Source: Lunatibacter salilacus (GTDB lineage Bacteria > Bacteroidota > Bacteroidia > Cytophagales > Cyclobacteriaceae). Taken from it: a DNA stretch of 64,000 nt. The position numbers and the translations under genes are program-made. The notes under the pieces were generated by a model that ran no database searches, was not told the origin of the DNA, and saw only the letters and a program-made list of their open reading frames with translations. The stretch lies in contig NZ_VOLC01000003.1 in assembly GCF_009797935.1 (NCBI RefSeq), positions 248,001 to 312,000 on the forward strand. Direction: 5' to 3'. Positions 53,961-62,953 of the stretch are shown here, piece by piece (position 1 is the first letter of the stretch; each line of letters starts with the position of its first letter).

Positions 53961-55925
53961 ATGAAAAATGTTTTTTTGTTTTTTCTTGGAATAGTATTTT
54001 TTAACAGTTGTACACAAGATGAAGATGAATTAGGGACCTTCCGCTTAGAGAGGATTGTTATTGGAGAAATAGAGTTGGATCTTTCCGCAAGTGAAAACCT
54101 TGAAATTCCTGTTGATAGACCCATAACCCTTTATTTTTCTGATGCGCTGGATCCACAAAGTGTGGAACAGGGATTAGGGTTGCTGGTCGATAATCAACCA
54201 GTACCTTACACATTCTCTCTTTTTTCCGGCAACCAAAACTTAACGCTTTACCCAACAGGAGCCCTATTAAAACAGACCATGTACCTAATCCGGCTTACTG
54301 ACCAACTCAAGGCAACTTATGGTGCTAGTAGTGGCAGTCAGGATATTTGGTTCCAAACAATTGCTGATGAACTTCGGCTAACATCTCTCGAGTTTGAGGA
54401 TGCTAATGTGACTCGAACGAGTAGGATTGTGGACGTGCCATTGAATTTTACCCTCAAGCTAAATTTTTCCACACCTATAGATAGGGAGTCAATTCTTCAT
54501 GCAGTCAATTTGGTCGGATTTGAAAGCCTTCCCTTGACTTATAAATTTGAAGGAGATGATAAAATTGTATTAGTAGAAAATTCACAACCGCTGGATGACT
54601 TTAAGAAATACACAATTATTATATCAAATGAACTAGTAGGGGCGCAAGATGAATCTTTTGCAGGTTATGAGGAGACTATCTTCACCCAGCTAAGTACAGA
54701 CCCAAAATATCCGGTAATTTCCGATGAAGATTTGCTTACCAAAGTGCAGGAGCATACATTCCGCTATTTTTATGACTTTGCCCAACAGCCAAGCGGAATG
54801 ATCCGAGAACGTAATACATCTGGCAGTCTCGTAACTACCGGAGGAAGTGGTTTTGGTGTCATGTCCCTTTTGGTTGGCATATCACGAGGGTTTATTAGCA
54901 GAGAACAAGGAGTGGAAAGGATTGATAAGATGGTTGATTTCTTGATACAGGCGGATAGGTTTCACGGTGTTTGGCCGCATTGGTTAAATGGTCAATCGGG
55001 AAGTGTAATTCCATTCAGTGCCAATGATGATGGCGCAGATCTAGTGGAGACTGCTTTGTTGATGCAGGGGTTGTTAACGGCAAGGGCTTTTTTGGATGAA
55101 AGAAATTCCCAGGAGGGAAAATTGCAGTTAAAGATTACCCAATTGTGGGAAGAAGTTGAATGGGACTGGTTTACCCGAAATGGAGAAGACAGGTTGTATT
55201 GGCATTGGTCTCCGAATTCGGAATGGGCGATGAATTTGCCAATCAGTGGTTATAATGAAGCCTTGATAACTTACCTCCTCGCAGCATCCTCACCAACTCA
55301 TGCCATTGACAAGAGGGTTTATCACACAGGCTGGGCCGGGTATGGTGCCATGCTAAACGGCAAAGCCTTTTATGGGATTTCCCTTCCCCTCGGGGAGGAT
55401 TTGGGAGGACCTTTATTTTTCTCCCATTATACCTTCCTTGGAGTCGACCCCAGAAAGCTGCAAGACCAATACGCCAATTATTGGGAACAAGGTATAAGCC
55501 AAACATTAATAAATAGGGCTTATTGCATAGACAACCCAAGGGGATTTGCAGGTTATAGTGAGGGAATCTGGGGCTTGACCGCCAGTGACAATCAGCACGG
55601 CTACAATGCCCATTCGCCGCGCAATGATCTAGGAGTTATCACGCCCACCGCTTCAATAGGATCCATGCCTTATGCACCAGATGAATCCTTGGCCGCACTC
55701 AAAACATTTTATTACCAATTAGGAGATAGGCTCTGGGGTGAATTCGGATTCTATGATGCATTCAATCCGACGGAGGATTGGTATGCTGACAGTTATTTGG
55801 CAATTGATCAGGGGCCTATTATCCTGATGATAGAAAATTACCGGACTGGATTGTTATGGGATTTAATGATGCAGGATTCTGATCTGAAAGTCGGTTTGGA
55901 AATGTTAGGCTTTTCCTATGAATAG
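53961..55925 (+). CDS. GH144-type (PF10091) glucanase lipoprotein with Ig-like domains
   Basis: A 654-residue lipoprotein (lipobox IVFFNSCTQ, Cys about 17). Two Big_5/SbsA-like Ig domains come first (SENLEIPVDRPITLYFSDAL and SRIVDVPLNFTLKLNFSTPI). The C-terminal 400 residues are the PF10091 'glycoamylase' (alpha/alpha)6 barrel, the fold of GH144 endo-beta-1,2-glucanases: HTFRYFYDFAQQPSGMIRER (about 265), TTGGSGFGVMSLLVGISRGF, WPHWLNG, FSANDDGADLVETALLMQGL, YWHWSPNSEWAMNLPISGYN and the closing DQGPIILMIENYRTGLLWDL. It is followed 77 bases later by a paralogue. The exact linkage cut is inferred from the family; other PF10091 members have different activities. Confidence 0.85.
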   Translation: MKNVFLFFLGIVFFNSCTQDEDELGTFRLERIVIGEIELDLSASENLEIPVDRPITLYFSDALDPQSVEQGLGLLVDNQPVPYTFSLFSGNQNLTLYPTGALLKQTMYLIRLTDQLKATYGASSGSQDIWFQTIADELRLTSLEFEDANVTRTSRIVDVPLNFTLKLNFSTPIDRESILHAVNLVGFESLPLTYKFEGDDKIVLVENSQPLDDFKKYTIIISNELVGAQDESFAGYEETIFTQLSTDPKYPVISDEDLLTKVQEHTFRYFYDFAQQPSGMIRERNTSGSLVTTGGSGFGVMSLLVGISRGFISREQGVERIDKMVDFLIQADRFHGVWPHWLNGQSGSVIPFSANDDGADLVETALLMQGLLTARAFLDERNSQEGKLQLKITQLWEEVEWDWFTRNGEDRLYWHWSPNSEWAMNLPISGYNEALITYLLAASSPTHAIDKRVYHTGWAGYGAMLNGKAFYGISLPLGEDLGGPLFFSHYTFLGVDPRKLQDQYANYWEQGISQTLINRAYCIDNPRGFAGYSEGIWGLTASDNQHGYNAHSPRNDLGVITPTASIGSMPYAPDESLAALKTFYYQLGDRLWGEFGFYDAFNPTEDWYADSYLAIDQGPIILMIENYRTGLLWDLMMQDSDLKVGLEMLGFSYE

Positions 55926-56002
55926 TTCGGTAATGAAATAATGCGAACTTAGTTGCTATTAATTCGTTTTCTTTTTTAACCTTGCCTGATAAGAAACCCA
56001 AA

Positions 56003-57652
56003 ATGGAAAAAAGTGCTGATGGATTAGTGAATGATAGAACTTTCATTCGTACAGTAAATTGTTTTTTAATTGTTGTGACAGGCGTGTTTATTTCCTGTTC
56101 GGATAAAGGGGAAAACAGTTTAACAGGGACGGGATATGACCGCCATGTTGAGTTACAATGGGAAAGGGGTACCGAGGAGGTAGATAGTTACCGTGTTTTA
56201 GTGGGAACAAATGGAAAGGATTTCTCCCTGCGGGCTACAGTATCAGACACTATTTATTTGGATTTTGTCAATGACTTGGGAACGGACTTGCAACTATACT
56301 ACAAAGTAGAGGCTGTATCTGCTGGGAAAGTAAAAACGCATGGGGAAGTACAGGTAAGCACTAGGGAAATGTCCGAAGAGCAGTTGTTGGACATGGTGCA
56401 ATTTTATACATTTAGGTACTTTTGGGATGGTGCGGAACCAAATTCAGGAATGGCGCGTGAGCGGATTCATTTAGATGGAAACTATCCCCAAGATGACGCA
56501 GATGTAGTGACCACCGGTGGAACGGGATTTGGGATGTTCGGAATTTTGGCAGGTATCGAACGACAATGGATCACCCCGGAACAGGGGTTGGAGAGGTTTG
56601 AAAGGATGGTAGATTTTTTGACCGATGCCGATCGGTACAACGGTATTTGGCCACATTGGCTGTATGGTAAAACCGGAAAGGTGAGAGCTTTCAGCGAGAA
56701 TGACAATGGAGCGGATTTGGTGGAATCTGCATTTTTGATGCAGGGACTGTTGGCGGTCAGAGAATATTACAAGCAGGGCAGTGACCGGGAAAGAATCCTT
56801 GCTACTAAAATCAATCAACTTTGGGAGGAAATGGATTGGCATTGGCATACCAAAGATGGGGAAAATGTACTGTATTGGCATTGGTCACCTGATAAAGGAT
56901 GGATTATCGAGCATCCTATCCAAGGATATGACGAAAGCTTTATCACTTACATTCTTGCGGCTTCATCGCCGACACATCCCATTTCGGCCGAAGTATATCA
57001 TGAAGGCTGGGCGAGAGGAGGAGATATTAAAGACTCTGTAACCTCCTATGAATATGACTTGGACCTGAACCATAACGGGGCAGAAGAATATGGCGGGCCT
57101 CTTTTTTGGGCACATTATTCCTTTTTGGGGTTAAATCCAAATGGCCTCTCTGATCAGTATGGCGATTACTGGGAAAACAACCGTAATCATACCTTGATAA
57201 ACCGAGAATGGTGCATCGAAAATGAGGGAGGATTCAAAGGTTACGGGGAGGGTCTTTGGGGACTAACAGCCAGTTATTCCATTGATGGCTACTCGGCCCA
57301 TCACCCTGAAAATGACCTTGGCATTATTTCACCAACAGCGGCTCTTTCCTCTATTCCCTATACACCAAAGGAATCCATGGATGTGATAAAAAACCTTTAC
57401 TACAACTATGGCGAGAAAGTATTTGGAAAATATGGCTTTTACGATGCACTTAGTCCTGAAGCCGATTGGTACCCCCAACGTTACCTTGCGATAGATCAGG
57501 GACCCATAGCTGGGATGATTGAAAACCACCGAACTGGACTGGGATGGAACCTATTCATGGCTGCACCGGAAATTCAAAAAGGTTTGGAGAGGCTGGGGAT
57601 AACTTCTTTAGTTCTTGAAATAGAAGATGTCGAATTGACAAACCCAAGGTAA
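56003..57652 (+). CDS. GH144-type (PF10091) glucanase lipoprotein with Fn3-like domain
   Basis: A 549-residue lipoprotein, paralogue of the preceding gene. The ATG at 56003 is used because the frame upstream (to 55982) starts with TTG. Signal with lipobox VFISCSDKG (Cys about 34), then one fibronectin-III-like domain (VELQWERGTEEVDSYRVLVG). The catalytic barrel repeats the motifs of its neighbour: YTFRYFWDGAEPNSGMARER, TTGGTGFGMFGILAGIERQW, WPHWLYG, FSENDNGADLVESAFLMQGL, YWHWSPDKGWIIEHPIQGYD, DQGPIAGMIENHRTGLGWNL. Both copies keep the same acidic residues, so both should be active. They differ in the N-terminal module, which may split surface and periplasmic roles. Confidence 0.85.
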   Translation: MEKSADGLVNDRTFIRTVNCFLIVVTGVFISCSDKGENSLTGTGYDRHVELQWERGTEEVDSYRVLVGTNGKDFSLRATVSDTIYLDFVNDLGTDLQLYYKVEAVSAGKVKTHGEVQVSTREMSEEQLLDMVQFYTFRYFWDGAEPNSGMARERIHLDGNYPQDDADVVTTGGTGFGMFGILAGIERQWITPEQGLERFERMVDFLTDADRYNGIWPHWLYGKTGKVRAFSENDNGADLVESAFLMQGLLAVREYYKQGSDRERILATKINQLWEEMDWHWHTKDGENVLYWHWSPDKGWIIEHPIQGYDESFITYILAASSPTHPISAEVYHEGWARGGDIKDSVTSYEYDLDLNHNGAEEYGGPLFWAHYSFLGLNPNGLSDQYGDYWENNRNHTLINREWCIENEGGFKGYGEGLWGLTASYSIDGYSAHHPENDLGIISPTAALSSIPYTPKESMDVIKNLYYNYGEKVFGKYGFYDALSPEADWYPQRYLAIDQGPIAGMIENHRTGLGWNLFMAAPEIQKGLERLGITSLVLEIEDVELTNPR

Positions 57653-57653
57653 A

Positions 57654-57689
57654 AAAAGCCGGGATCATTGTTATATGATCCCGGCTTTT
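57654..57689. terminator. bidirectional terminator
   Basis: AAAAGCCGGGATCAT and ATGATCCCGGCTTTT are perfectly complementary over 15 bases with a six-base loop. It starts two bases after the glucanase stop and serves the convergent gene as well (T-run of seven on the minus strand). Confidence 0.88.
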
Positions 57690-57710
57690 ATAAATGAACG
57701 TTACTATTCT

Positions 57711-60020
57711 CTAGTCTATGTGAGGTCGCTTAGGACCTTTATAGGGTGCAGCACCTTTCTTGGATACTTGATACTCATTTATTTGAAGAAGTTCTTTCTC
57801 CTTAACTTCCGGAGCTTCTATAAATCCGTAATACCTACCCATCCAATAATCCCGGATAAAGCCCAAGGGTTCCATTACCCGCTTGCTATTGACACCTCCA
57901 TCCAATACAATAGCCCTGCGACTGCCGCGGGTTACACTTTTCTCCCGAGGGGAAATGGCCTTAACCCCTCCTTCATAAGAAGTGTACCCCTCTTCCACAA
58001 ACAAATCATCCCGATGTGAATTGACATAATTGTGTTCTATACAGTCAAGTGTCCATTCCCGGAGGTGTTGTACGGCCTGCTCCAATTCCGCATCGTTGCC
58101 GGTGTGAGCGGCATAGGTGAAGTTAAACCAAGGAATTTGCTCCATGCGCTTGATTTCATGTGTTCTTTCCAAACTACGTAAGTAAATAGATCTCATTTCC
58201 GGATCCTTTTCATACCTCAATAAGGCATTATAAGCCTCGTAAGCCAAATTATCATCCCATGGGGCAATTTCGGAAGGTGGGAAGGTTTTCTTCTGCCGAA
58301 TGGTGTTATTGGCATAGCCCCAGTCTATTAGCTGCTGATATCCCTTTTTGAAACGTTCCTCTCCGGTAAGGGCATAGGTGGCATAGGAGAAGGCCAAGGC
58401 TTCTAGCCCGTTGACTCCTCTATCCTCCCATCCGTAGGGTCTTAGCAGATATTCCGGATTCCATCGACCCCATCGGGTTGGTTGACCGTCCATGTCTATC
58501 AGTACCCAGCCGTTATCGATGATGTATCCGGCTATTCTTCGCATGTGCTCCTTAGCCAACTCCTTTTCTGCTCCTTTAGCGGCTAAGTCATGGAAAATGG
58601 CTACCGAATAAAAATGGGCAATTATCTCATCACTTGAAGCATCTCCTTTCCAATACCAAAGACTGTCTGCTGTTGCGTTCCATTTGGCTGGTAGACCGCC
58701 AGAACCCCTTTGCCCCATGCTACCCACATCGCCTTCCCTAGACCAAATGGACCGGGCTATCAGACCGTCTATTGGGGTGACCCGTTCCAGCCATAGCATG
58801 GCATAAAAAGCTTCCACTGCTTCCGATCGGACTTTTTCATCTCCGGTAGCAGCGTACTTGTAACTCATCCCGGAAAGGTAGTTGCCTGTGTGGGATCCGT
58901 CATTGTCACTAATTTCTCTTATCCATTCGCCGTTGTAATGGTACAGCGTATGAATGAACCCCATGCGTTTATGCCCCCAGTTATCCAACCACTTTTCATA
59001 ATGATCGGCTTTTTTTAGCAAGGTAAAAGGTTCGTAAGCGATAATACCGATACCTTTATCTGTGGCTATAAACACTTTGTCTGTACCCACTGCGATCCCA
59101 TTGACTTGATTATCGGGTAGCCAGTGGCTGGCACCGAAATAATGCCAGTCATTTTCCAACATTCGGACAGCGCCCCTCGGTGTTCCAATCCATAAATCTC
59201 CATCAAATCCCCTAACCAATTGGTGGGTATTTTCAACTGGTAACCCGTCTGCCCCCTTTATTGTACTCAAAGATGCACCCCTCAATACGCCCAATCCCCT
59301 GTCTGTACTGATAAATAGCCGACTTCCATGGCTTAGCATTTCTTTTGTGTTTTTGGATGGAAGGTTGCCCCAATCTATCAGGTGTTCATTAACTACCCTT
59401 CCTGCCAACTGAATAAGCTTTCCAGGCTGCAGGATATGAAGTGTTCCGCTATAGCTTTCTATTGCAGTGATTGGTCCCAATCTGACCGGATCTGCCAATA
59501 ATTGGGTTCCGTCCTCCATTACCATTGTAATGTCGCTAGAAAGATAGCCCCCTTTGGGCATGATATTTTTCAATTCTCCAACTTCGTAAACGAAAATGTC
59601 ATCAATAGTGGCCGCATGTACTTTCCCCTGATGTATGCAGAGATCGACAAAATGGCGGTTGTCTATTTTTTCCCACTTATTATCCCCATATCGGAAGAGA
59701 CCTTCCTTCCCCATTGCCCAAATGGCCTGGTCAAGCATTTTTAATTTATCGATGCTGGCGGAAACCTGCGCTACGGCTTTGAATGTTTCTCCTGTCAATT
59801 CTCGAATTTGACCGTTTATTAGCACAAACACCCGGTCTTCTAATAAAGCAATAGATTGAATAGGTTGTTCGGAATGAATGACAGTAGAACGCTCCTGCCA
59901 ATAAACCTGATCCTTCACTGGCTTCCAGAGCTGATCAGCGGGTTTGGCGATTTCCTGCCCGAAGGCGTGATTGAGGCAAAAAATAAGAATGGTAAATACA
60001 ATTGAATTAATTTTTTTCAT
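57711..60020 (-). CDS. exported beta-propeller plus alpha/alpha-barrel protein
   Basis: A 769-residue exported protein (signal ending LNHAFGQ). Residues 45-330 have repeats resembling the two-component-regulator propeller blades, with the form 'LWIGTPRGAVRMLENDWHYF', 'LFISTDRGLGVLRG' and 'VFIATDKGIGIIAY'. Residues 345-740 read as an (alpha/alpha)6-type barrel: YNGEWIREISDNDGSHTGNY, EAVEAFYAMLWLERVTPIDG, GDASSDEIIAHFYSVAIFHD, GWVLIDMDGQPTRWGRWNPE, NGLEALAFSYATYALTGEER. The conserved D/E-rich segments could be catalytic, but I cannot assign a known hydrolase or lyase family. It converges on the glucanase pair and may belong to the same glycan system. Confidence 0.65.
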   Translation of the reverse strand: MKKINSIVFTILIFCLNHAFGQEIAKPADQLWKPVKDQVYWQERSTVIHSEQPIQSIALLEDRVFVLINGQIRELTGETFKAVAQVSASIDKLKMLDQAIWAMGKEGLFRYGDNKWEKIDNRHFVDLCIHQGKVHAATIDDIFVYEVGELKNIMPKGGYLSSDITMVMEDGTQLLADPVRLGPITAIESYSGTLHILQPGKLIQLAGRVVNEHLIDWGNLPSKNTKEMLSHGSRLFISTDRGLGVLRGASLSTIKGADGLPVENTHQLVRGFDGDLWIGTPRGAVRMLENDWHYFGASHWLPDNQVNGIAVGTDKVFIATDKGIGIIAYEPFTLLKKADHYEKWLDNWGHKRMGFIHTLYHYNGEWIREISDNDGSHTGNYLSGMSYKYAATGDEKVRSEAVEAFYAMLWLERVTPIDGLIARSIWSREGDVGSMGQRGSGGLPAKWNATADSLWYWKGDASSDEIIAHFYSVAIFHDLAAKGAEKELAKEHMRRIAGYIIDNGWVLIDMDGQPTRWGRWNPEYLLRPYGWEDRGVNGLEALAFSYATYALTGEERFKKGYQQLIDWGYANNTIRQKKTFPPSEIAPWDDNLAYEAYNALLRYEKDPEMRSIYLRSLERTHEIKRMEQIPWFNFTYAAHTGNDAELEQAVQHLREWTLDCIEHNYVNSHRDDLFVEEGYTSYEGGVKAISPREKSVTRGSRRAIVLDGGVNSKRVMEPLGFIRDYWMGRYYGFIEAPEVKEKELLQINEYQVSKKGAAPYKGPKRPHID

Positions 60021-60199
60021 TTCACTTTAGTTATTAATTCGCAATGAAGTTGACTTTTTTCATTACAATACCGAAATATGCCGGAAGAGGCTACCTGAAA
60101 GTTGAAAGGAATCTTATTATATATGAGTTTTAAAAATGCGGATAATATACTTGCAAAAATTCTTGTGTGTAGCGAAAAAATGATTATATTGCGTTAAAT

Positions 60200-60211
60200 A
60201 TATCTAGATAT
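60200..60211. promoter_or_regulatory. palindrome overlapping the antitoxin start codon
   Basis: ATATCTAGATAT is a 12-base perfect palindrome whose right edge covers the first two bases of the ATG at 60210. Toxin-antitoxin operons are commonly autorepressed, so this is a candidate operator. Confidence 0.45.
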
Positions 60212-60596
60212 GGAAAATATAGTGAGTGATTTTCATATGGTTTATCAAGTGGATAGAGGTGTTCATGTAGCGAAGTTTGACCAGTTGTTGGAGCATTCTG
60301 GCATACAAAAGCAGGTATTAGCCAATTTGCTTGGATTGGATCCGCGTACTATTGACAATTACCGAAAGCAAGGCAGGAATTTTCCTTCTCTGGAGGGAGA
60401 GTTATTGCTTAAAATTACCCAGTTGTTTAAGATAGGAGAGGAGGTCTTTGGGGGAGTGGAAGCATTTCGGGATTGGCTAAATGCCTCTTCTGAAGCTTTT
60501 GACCAGAGGAAGCCAATTACCTTTCTTAATACCTCTACGGGTGTAGTTTTGGTTCAGCAAGCCTTATTGCGCATTGCTTATGGGTATGCTGTCTAG
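60210..60596 (+). CDS. Xre/MbcA/ParS-type antitoxin
   Basis: A 128-residue antitoxin of the type II RES-Xre family. The N-terminal part is a helix-turn-helix (FDQLLEHSGIQKQVLANLLG, LDPRTIDNYRKQGRNF). The C-terminal part is the DUF2384 toxin-binding domain (EGELLLKITQLFKIGEEVFG, AFRDWLNASSEAFDQRKPIT, FLNTSTGVVLVQQALLRIAYG). It neutralises the RES toxin encoded 3 bases downstream and probably represses its own operon. Confidence 0.9.
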   Translation: MENIVSDFHMVYQVDRGVHVAKFDQLLEHSGIQKQVLANLLGLDPRTIDNYRKQGRNFPSLEGELLLKITQLFKIGEEVFGGVEAFRDWLNASSEAFDQRKPITFLNTSTGVVLVQQALLRIAYGYAV

Positions 60597-60599
60597 TCC

Positions 60600-61058
60600 A
60601 TGGAGTTGTTTCGGATTACGTTGACGATTTATGCGGATAAACTTTTTGCTCCCGGATTTTCAGGCCGTTGGAATTTGGAAAGTGAGGAGGTAATTTATGC
60701 CTCGTCAAGTCGATCGTTGGCCTGTTTGGAAAATATGGTACACCGCAAAGGACATGGGGATAATTCAAAATATAGTACCATGGTGATTTATGCGCCAGAC
60801 ACCTCCTCAATTACGCAGGTCAATATATCCGATTTACCCGCTGACTGGAATCAAGGATCCGATTTCGGTGATTGTCAATCGGTTGGGTCTGAATGGTTCC
60901 ACAAGAAGAAGTCACTGTTGCTTCGGGTTCCATCTGCTGTAGTTCCGGATGAGAATAATTATGTCATCCATACTAGGCATCCTGAATTTTCAGAAGTTAG
61001 TTTGATAAGAATGTTACCTTTTAGCTTCGATAAGCGTCTCGGATATGGAATCCCCTAA
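60600..61058 (+). CDS. RES-family NAD+ phosphorylase toxin
   Basis: A 152-residue toxin with a RES domain, which degrades NAD+ (MbcT-type phosphorolysis). The three name-giving residues are in place: R in FSGRWN (about 23), E in LACLENMVHRKG (about 44) and S in LRVPSAVVPDENNYVIH (about 122), followed by the HPEF end motif. The start lies 3 bases after the antitoxin stop, the standard coupled layout. The gene is full length and appears functional. Confidence 0.9.
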   Translation: MELFRITLTIYADKLFAPGFSGRWNLESEEVIYASSSRSLACLENMVHRKGHGDNSKYSTMVIYAPDTSSITQVNISDLPADWNQGSDFGDCQSVGSEWFHKKKSLLLRVPSAVVPDENNYVIHTRHPEFSEVSLIRMLPFSFDKRLGYGIP

Positions 61059-61064
61059 ATACAC

Positions 61065-61082
61065 AAACCTTTCAGGTTTTTT
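61065..61082 (+). terminator. short terminator after the toxin gene
   Basis: AAACCT-TTC-AGGTTT followed by four more T. A second hairpin of the same AAACC/GGTTT type lies at about 61116-61130. Confidence 0.6.
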
Positions 61083-61208
61083 GATAGTCAGCTAGTTATT
61101 CAAATTAAATGAGTTAAACCTGGATGGTTTTTTTCATTCGTTACAGGAAAGTGCTGTAGAATTTAGGTACGAATTACTTAAAATTTATTCACTTCAATTA
61201 TTGAAAGG

Positions 61209-61236
61209 TTGTTTTTCGATTTTTAAATTATCTTTG
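61209..61236 (+). promoter_or_regulatory. Bacteroidota promoter of the amidohydrolase gene
   Basis: TATCTTTG at 61229-61236 matches TAnnTTTG, with TTG at 61209-61211 17 bases upstream. The start codon at 61308 follows a 65-base leader. Confidence 0.55.
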
Positions 61237-61307
61237 CGAGCGTCTTTTTTTAACAGAGTCGTATAACCCAATCCAAATAGCCACTAACCCCGTTACCCCA
61301 CCTCTTT

Positions 61308-62942
61308 ATGAAATCACTATTCTACCTGTTCCTGATTTGTATTTTCGTCTTTTCCTGTAAAACCAAATCGGAGGCTGACCTTCTTGTTGTAAATGCCATA
61401 GTTTACACTGTAAACGATAGTTTTGCAGTAACCGAGGCGTTTGCGGTGGTGGACGGAAAGTTTGCCAAAGCGGGAACTACTCAAGAGTTAAAGGACGAAT
61501 ATTCAGCTGCGGAAGTTTTTGACGCAGAAGGAAAAGCTATTTATCCCGGATTTATTGATGCCCATGCACATTTCTACCGCTATGGGTTGGGACTTCAGGT
61601 TGCGGAGCTTCTGGGAGCTGAATCCGAGGCCGAGATGATAGAGCGTGTCGTTGCCCACCGGGAGAGGACACCCGAGGCCGCTTGGATAATGGGAAGAGGA
61701 TGGGATCAAAATCTTTGGGAACCGAGCGAATTTCCAACCAAAGAAAGGTTGGATTCGCTGTTTCCGGATACTCCGGTGTTGCTTACACGTATAGACGGTC
61801 ATGCGGCATTGGCAAATCAAAAGGCATTGGAATTAGGCGGGATTACTGCTGTGACCCAACTAATCGGTGGGGAGGTAATTTTGAAAGATGGGCATCCAAC
61901 AGGGGTATTGATAGACAATGCCATTGGCTTGGTGTCGAAGCATGTTCCCGAGCCAAGTTTGGAAGAATCCAGAGCCGCACTCCTTTCCGCACAGGAAAAT
62001 TGTTTTGCTGTTGGATTAACAACTGTGGCTGATGCCGGAGTAGATAAAGTAGAAATTGACTTGATGCATGCCATGCATGAAGAAGGTTCTTTGCAGATGC
62101 GGGTTTACGCCATGGTCAATCCAACAGATGCCAATAGGGCCCACTATTTTAAAGAAGGAATTTATCAGGATGATTATTTGACTGTCAGAAGTTTTAAAAT
62201 CTACGGCGATGGTGCTTTAGGCTCTAGGGGTGCCGCTCTTTTACAGCCATATTTTGACCACCCTACTTCCTCAGGATTTTTATTGGATACGCCGGAAGCC
62301 TTTGACGGATTTGCTGAGGAGATGCTGGAACATGGTTTTCAAATGAATACGCATTGCATCGGGGATTCCGCCAACCGGACGCTACTTGATATCTATGCCA
62401 AATACCTCAAGGGAAAAAACGACTTGCGTTGGCGGATTGAGCATGCCCAAGTAGTCAGTCCTTCGGATATGGCAAAATTTGCATCCTACAGCGTACTTCC
62501 TTCCATACAACCCACCCATGCAACTTCCGACATGTATTGGGCCGGGAAGCGACTTGGACCATTTCGTGTAAAAACAGCTTATGCCTATAAAGATCTTTTA
62601 GATCAAAATGGTATGCTTGCGCTAGGGAGTGATTTCCCGGTAGAAAGCATCAATCCTATCTATGGGTTTCATGCGGGAGTAGTCAGAAAGGATGGTAAAA
62701 ACTGGCCGGAAGAAGGATTCCAGGTTGAAAACAGCATTTCAAGAGAACAAGCACTTCGGGGTATGACAATTTGGGCGGCTTATGCCAATTTCGAAGAACC
62801 TCTGAAAGGAAGTATAGAACCCGGCAAACTGGCAGATTTTGTTATATTGGACAAGGATTTGATGCTAATCCCCGAAAATGAGCTAAGGGAAGTGAAGGTG
62901 GTCGGTACCTATATAGGTGGTAAAAAGGTTTTTGGAAAATAA
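61308..62942 (+). CDS. YtcJ-type amidohydrolase lipoprotein
   Basis: A 544-residue metal-dependent hydrolase of the Amidohydro_3/YtcJ group, exported as a lipoprotein (lipobox CIFVFSCKT, Cys about 17). The metal ligands are the HxH of GFIDAHAHFYRYG (about 86), the H of MNTHCIGDSANR (about 350) and RIEHAQVV (about 380), and the D of ALGSDFPVES (about 445). The motif SFKIYGDGALGSRGAALLQP (about 300) is typical of the group. The substrate is unknown; relatives hydrolyse N-acyl or N-formyl amides. The pentapeptide gene follows 11 bases later in the same unit. Confidence 0.88.
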   Translation: MKSLFYLFLICIFVFSCKTKSEADLLVVNAIVYTVNDSFAVTEAFAVVDGKFAKAGTTQELKDEYSAAEVFDAEGKAIYPGFIDAHAHFYRYGLGLQVAELLGAESEAEMIERVVAHRERTPEAAWIMGRGWDQNLWEPSEFPTKERLDSLFPDTPVLLTRIDGHAALANQKALELGGITAVTQLIGGEVILKDGHPTGVLIDNAIGLVSKHVPEPSLEESRAALLSAQENCFAVGLTTVADAGVDKVEIDLMHAMHEEGSLQMRVYAMVNPTDANRAHYFKEGIYQDDYLTVRSFKIYGDGALGSRGAALLQPYFDHPTSSGFLLDTPEAFDGFAEEMLEHGFQMNTHCIGDSANRTLLDIYAKYLKGKNDLRWRIEHAQVVSPSDMAKFASYSVLPSIQPTHATSDMYWAGKRLGPFRVKTAYAYKDLLDQNGMLALGSDFPVESINPIYGFHAGVVRKDGKNWPEEGFQVENSISREQALRGMTIWAAYANFEEPLKGSIEPGKLADFVILDKDLMLIPENELREVKVVGTYIGGKKVFGK

Positions 62943-62953
62943 ACCCATAGCAG

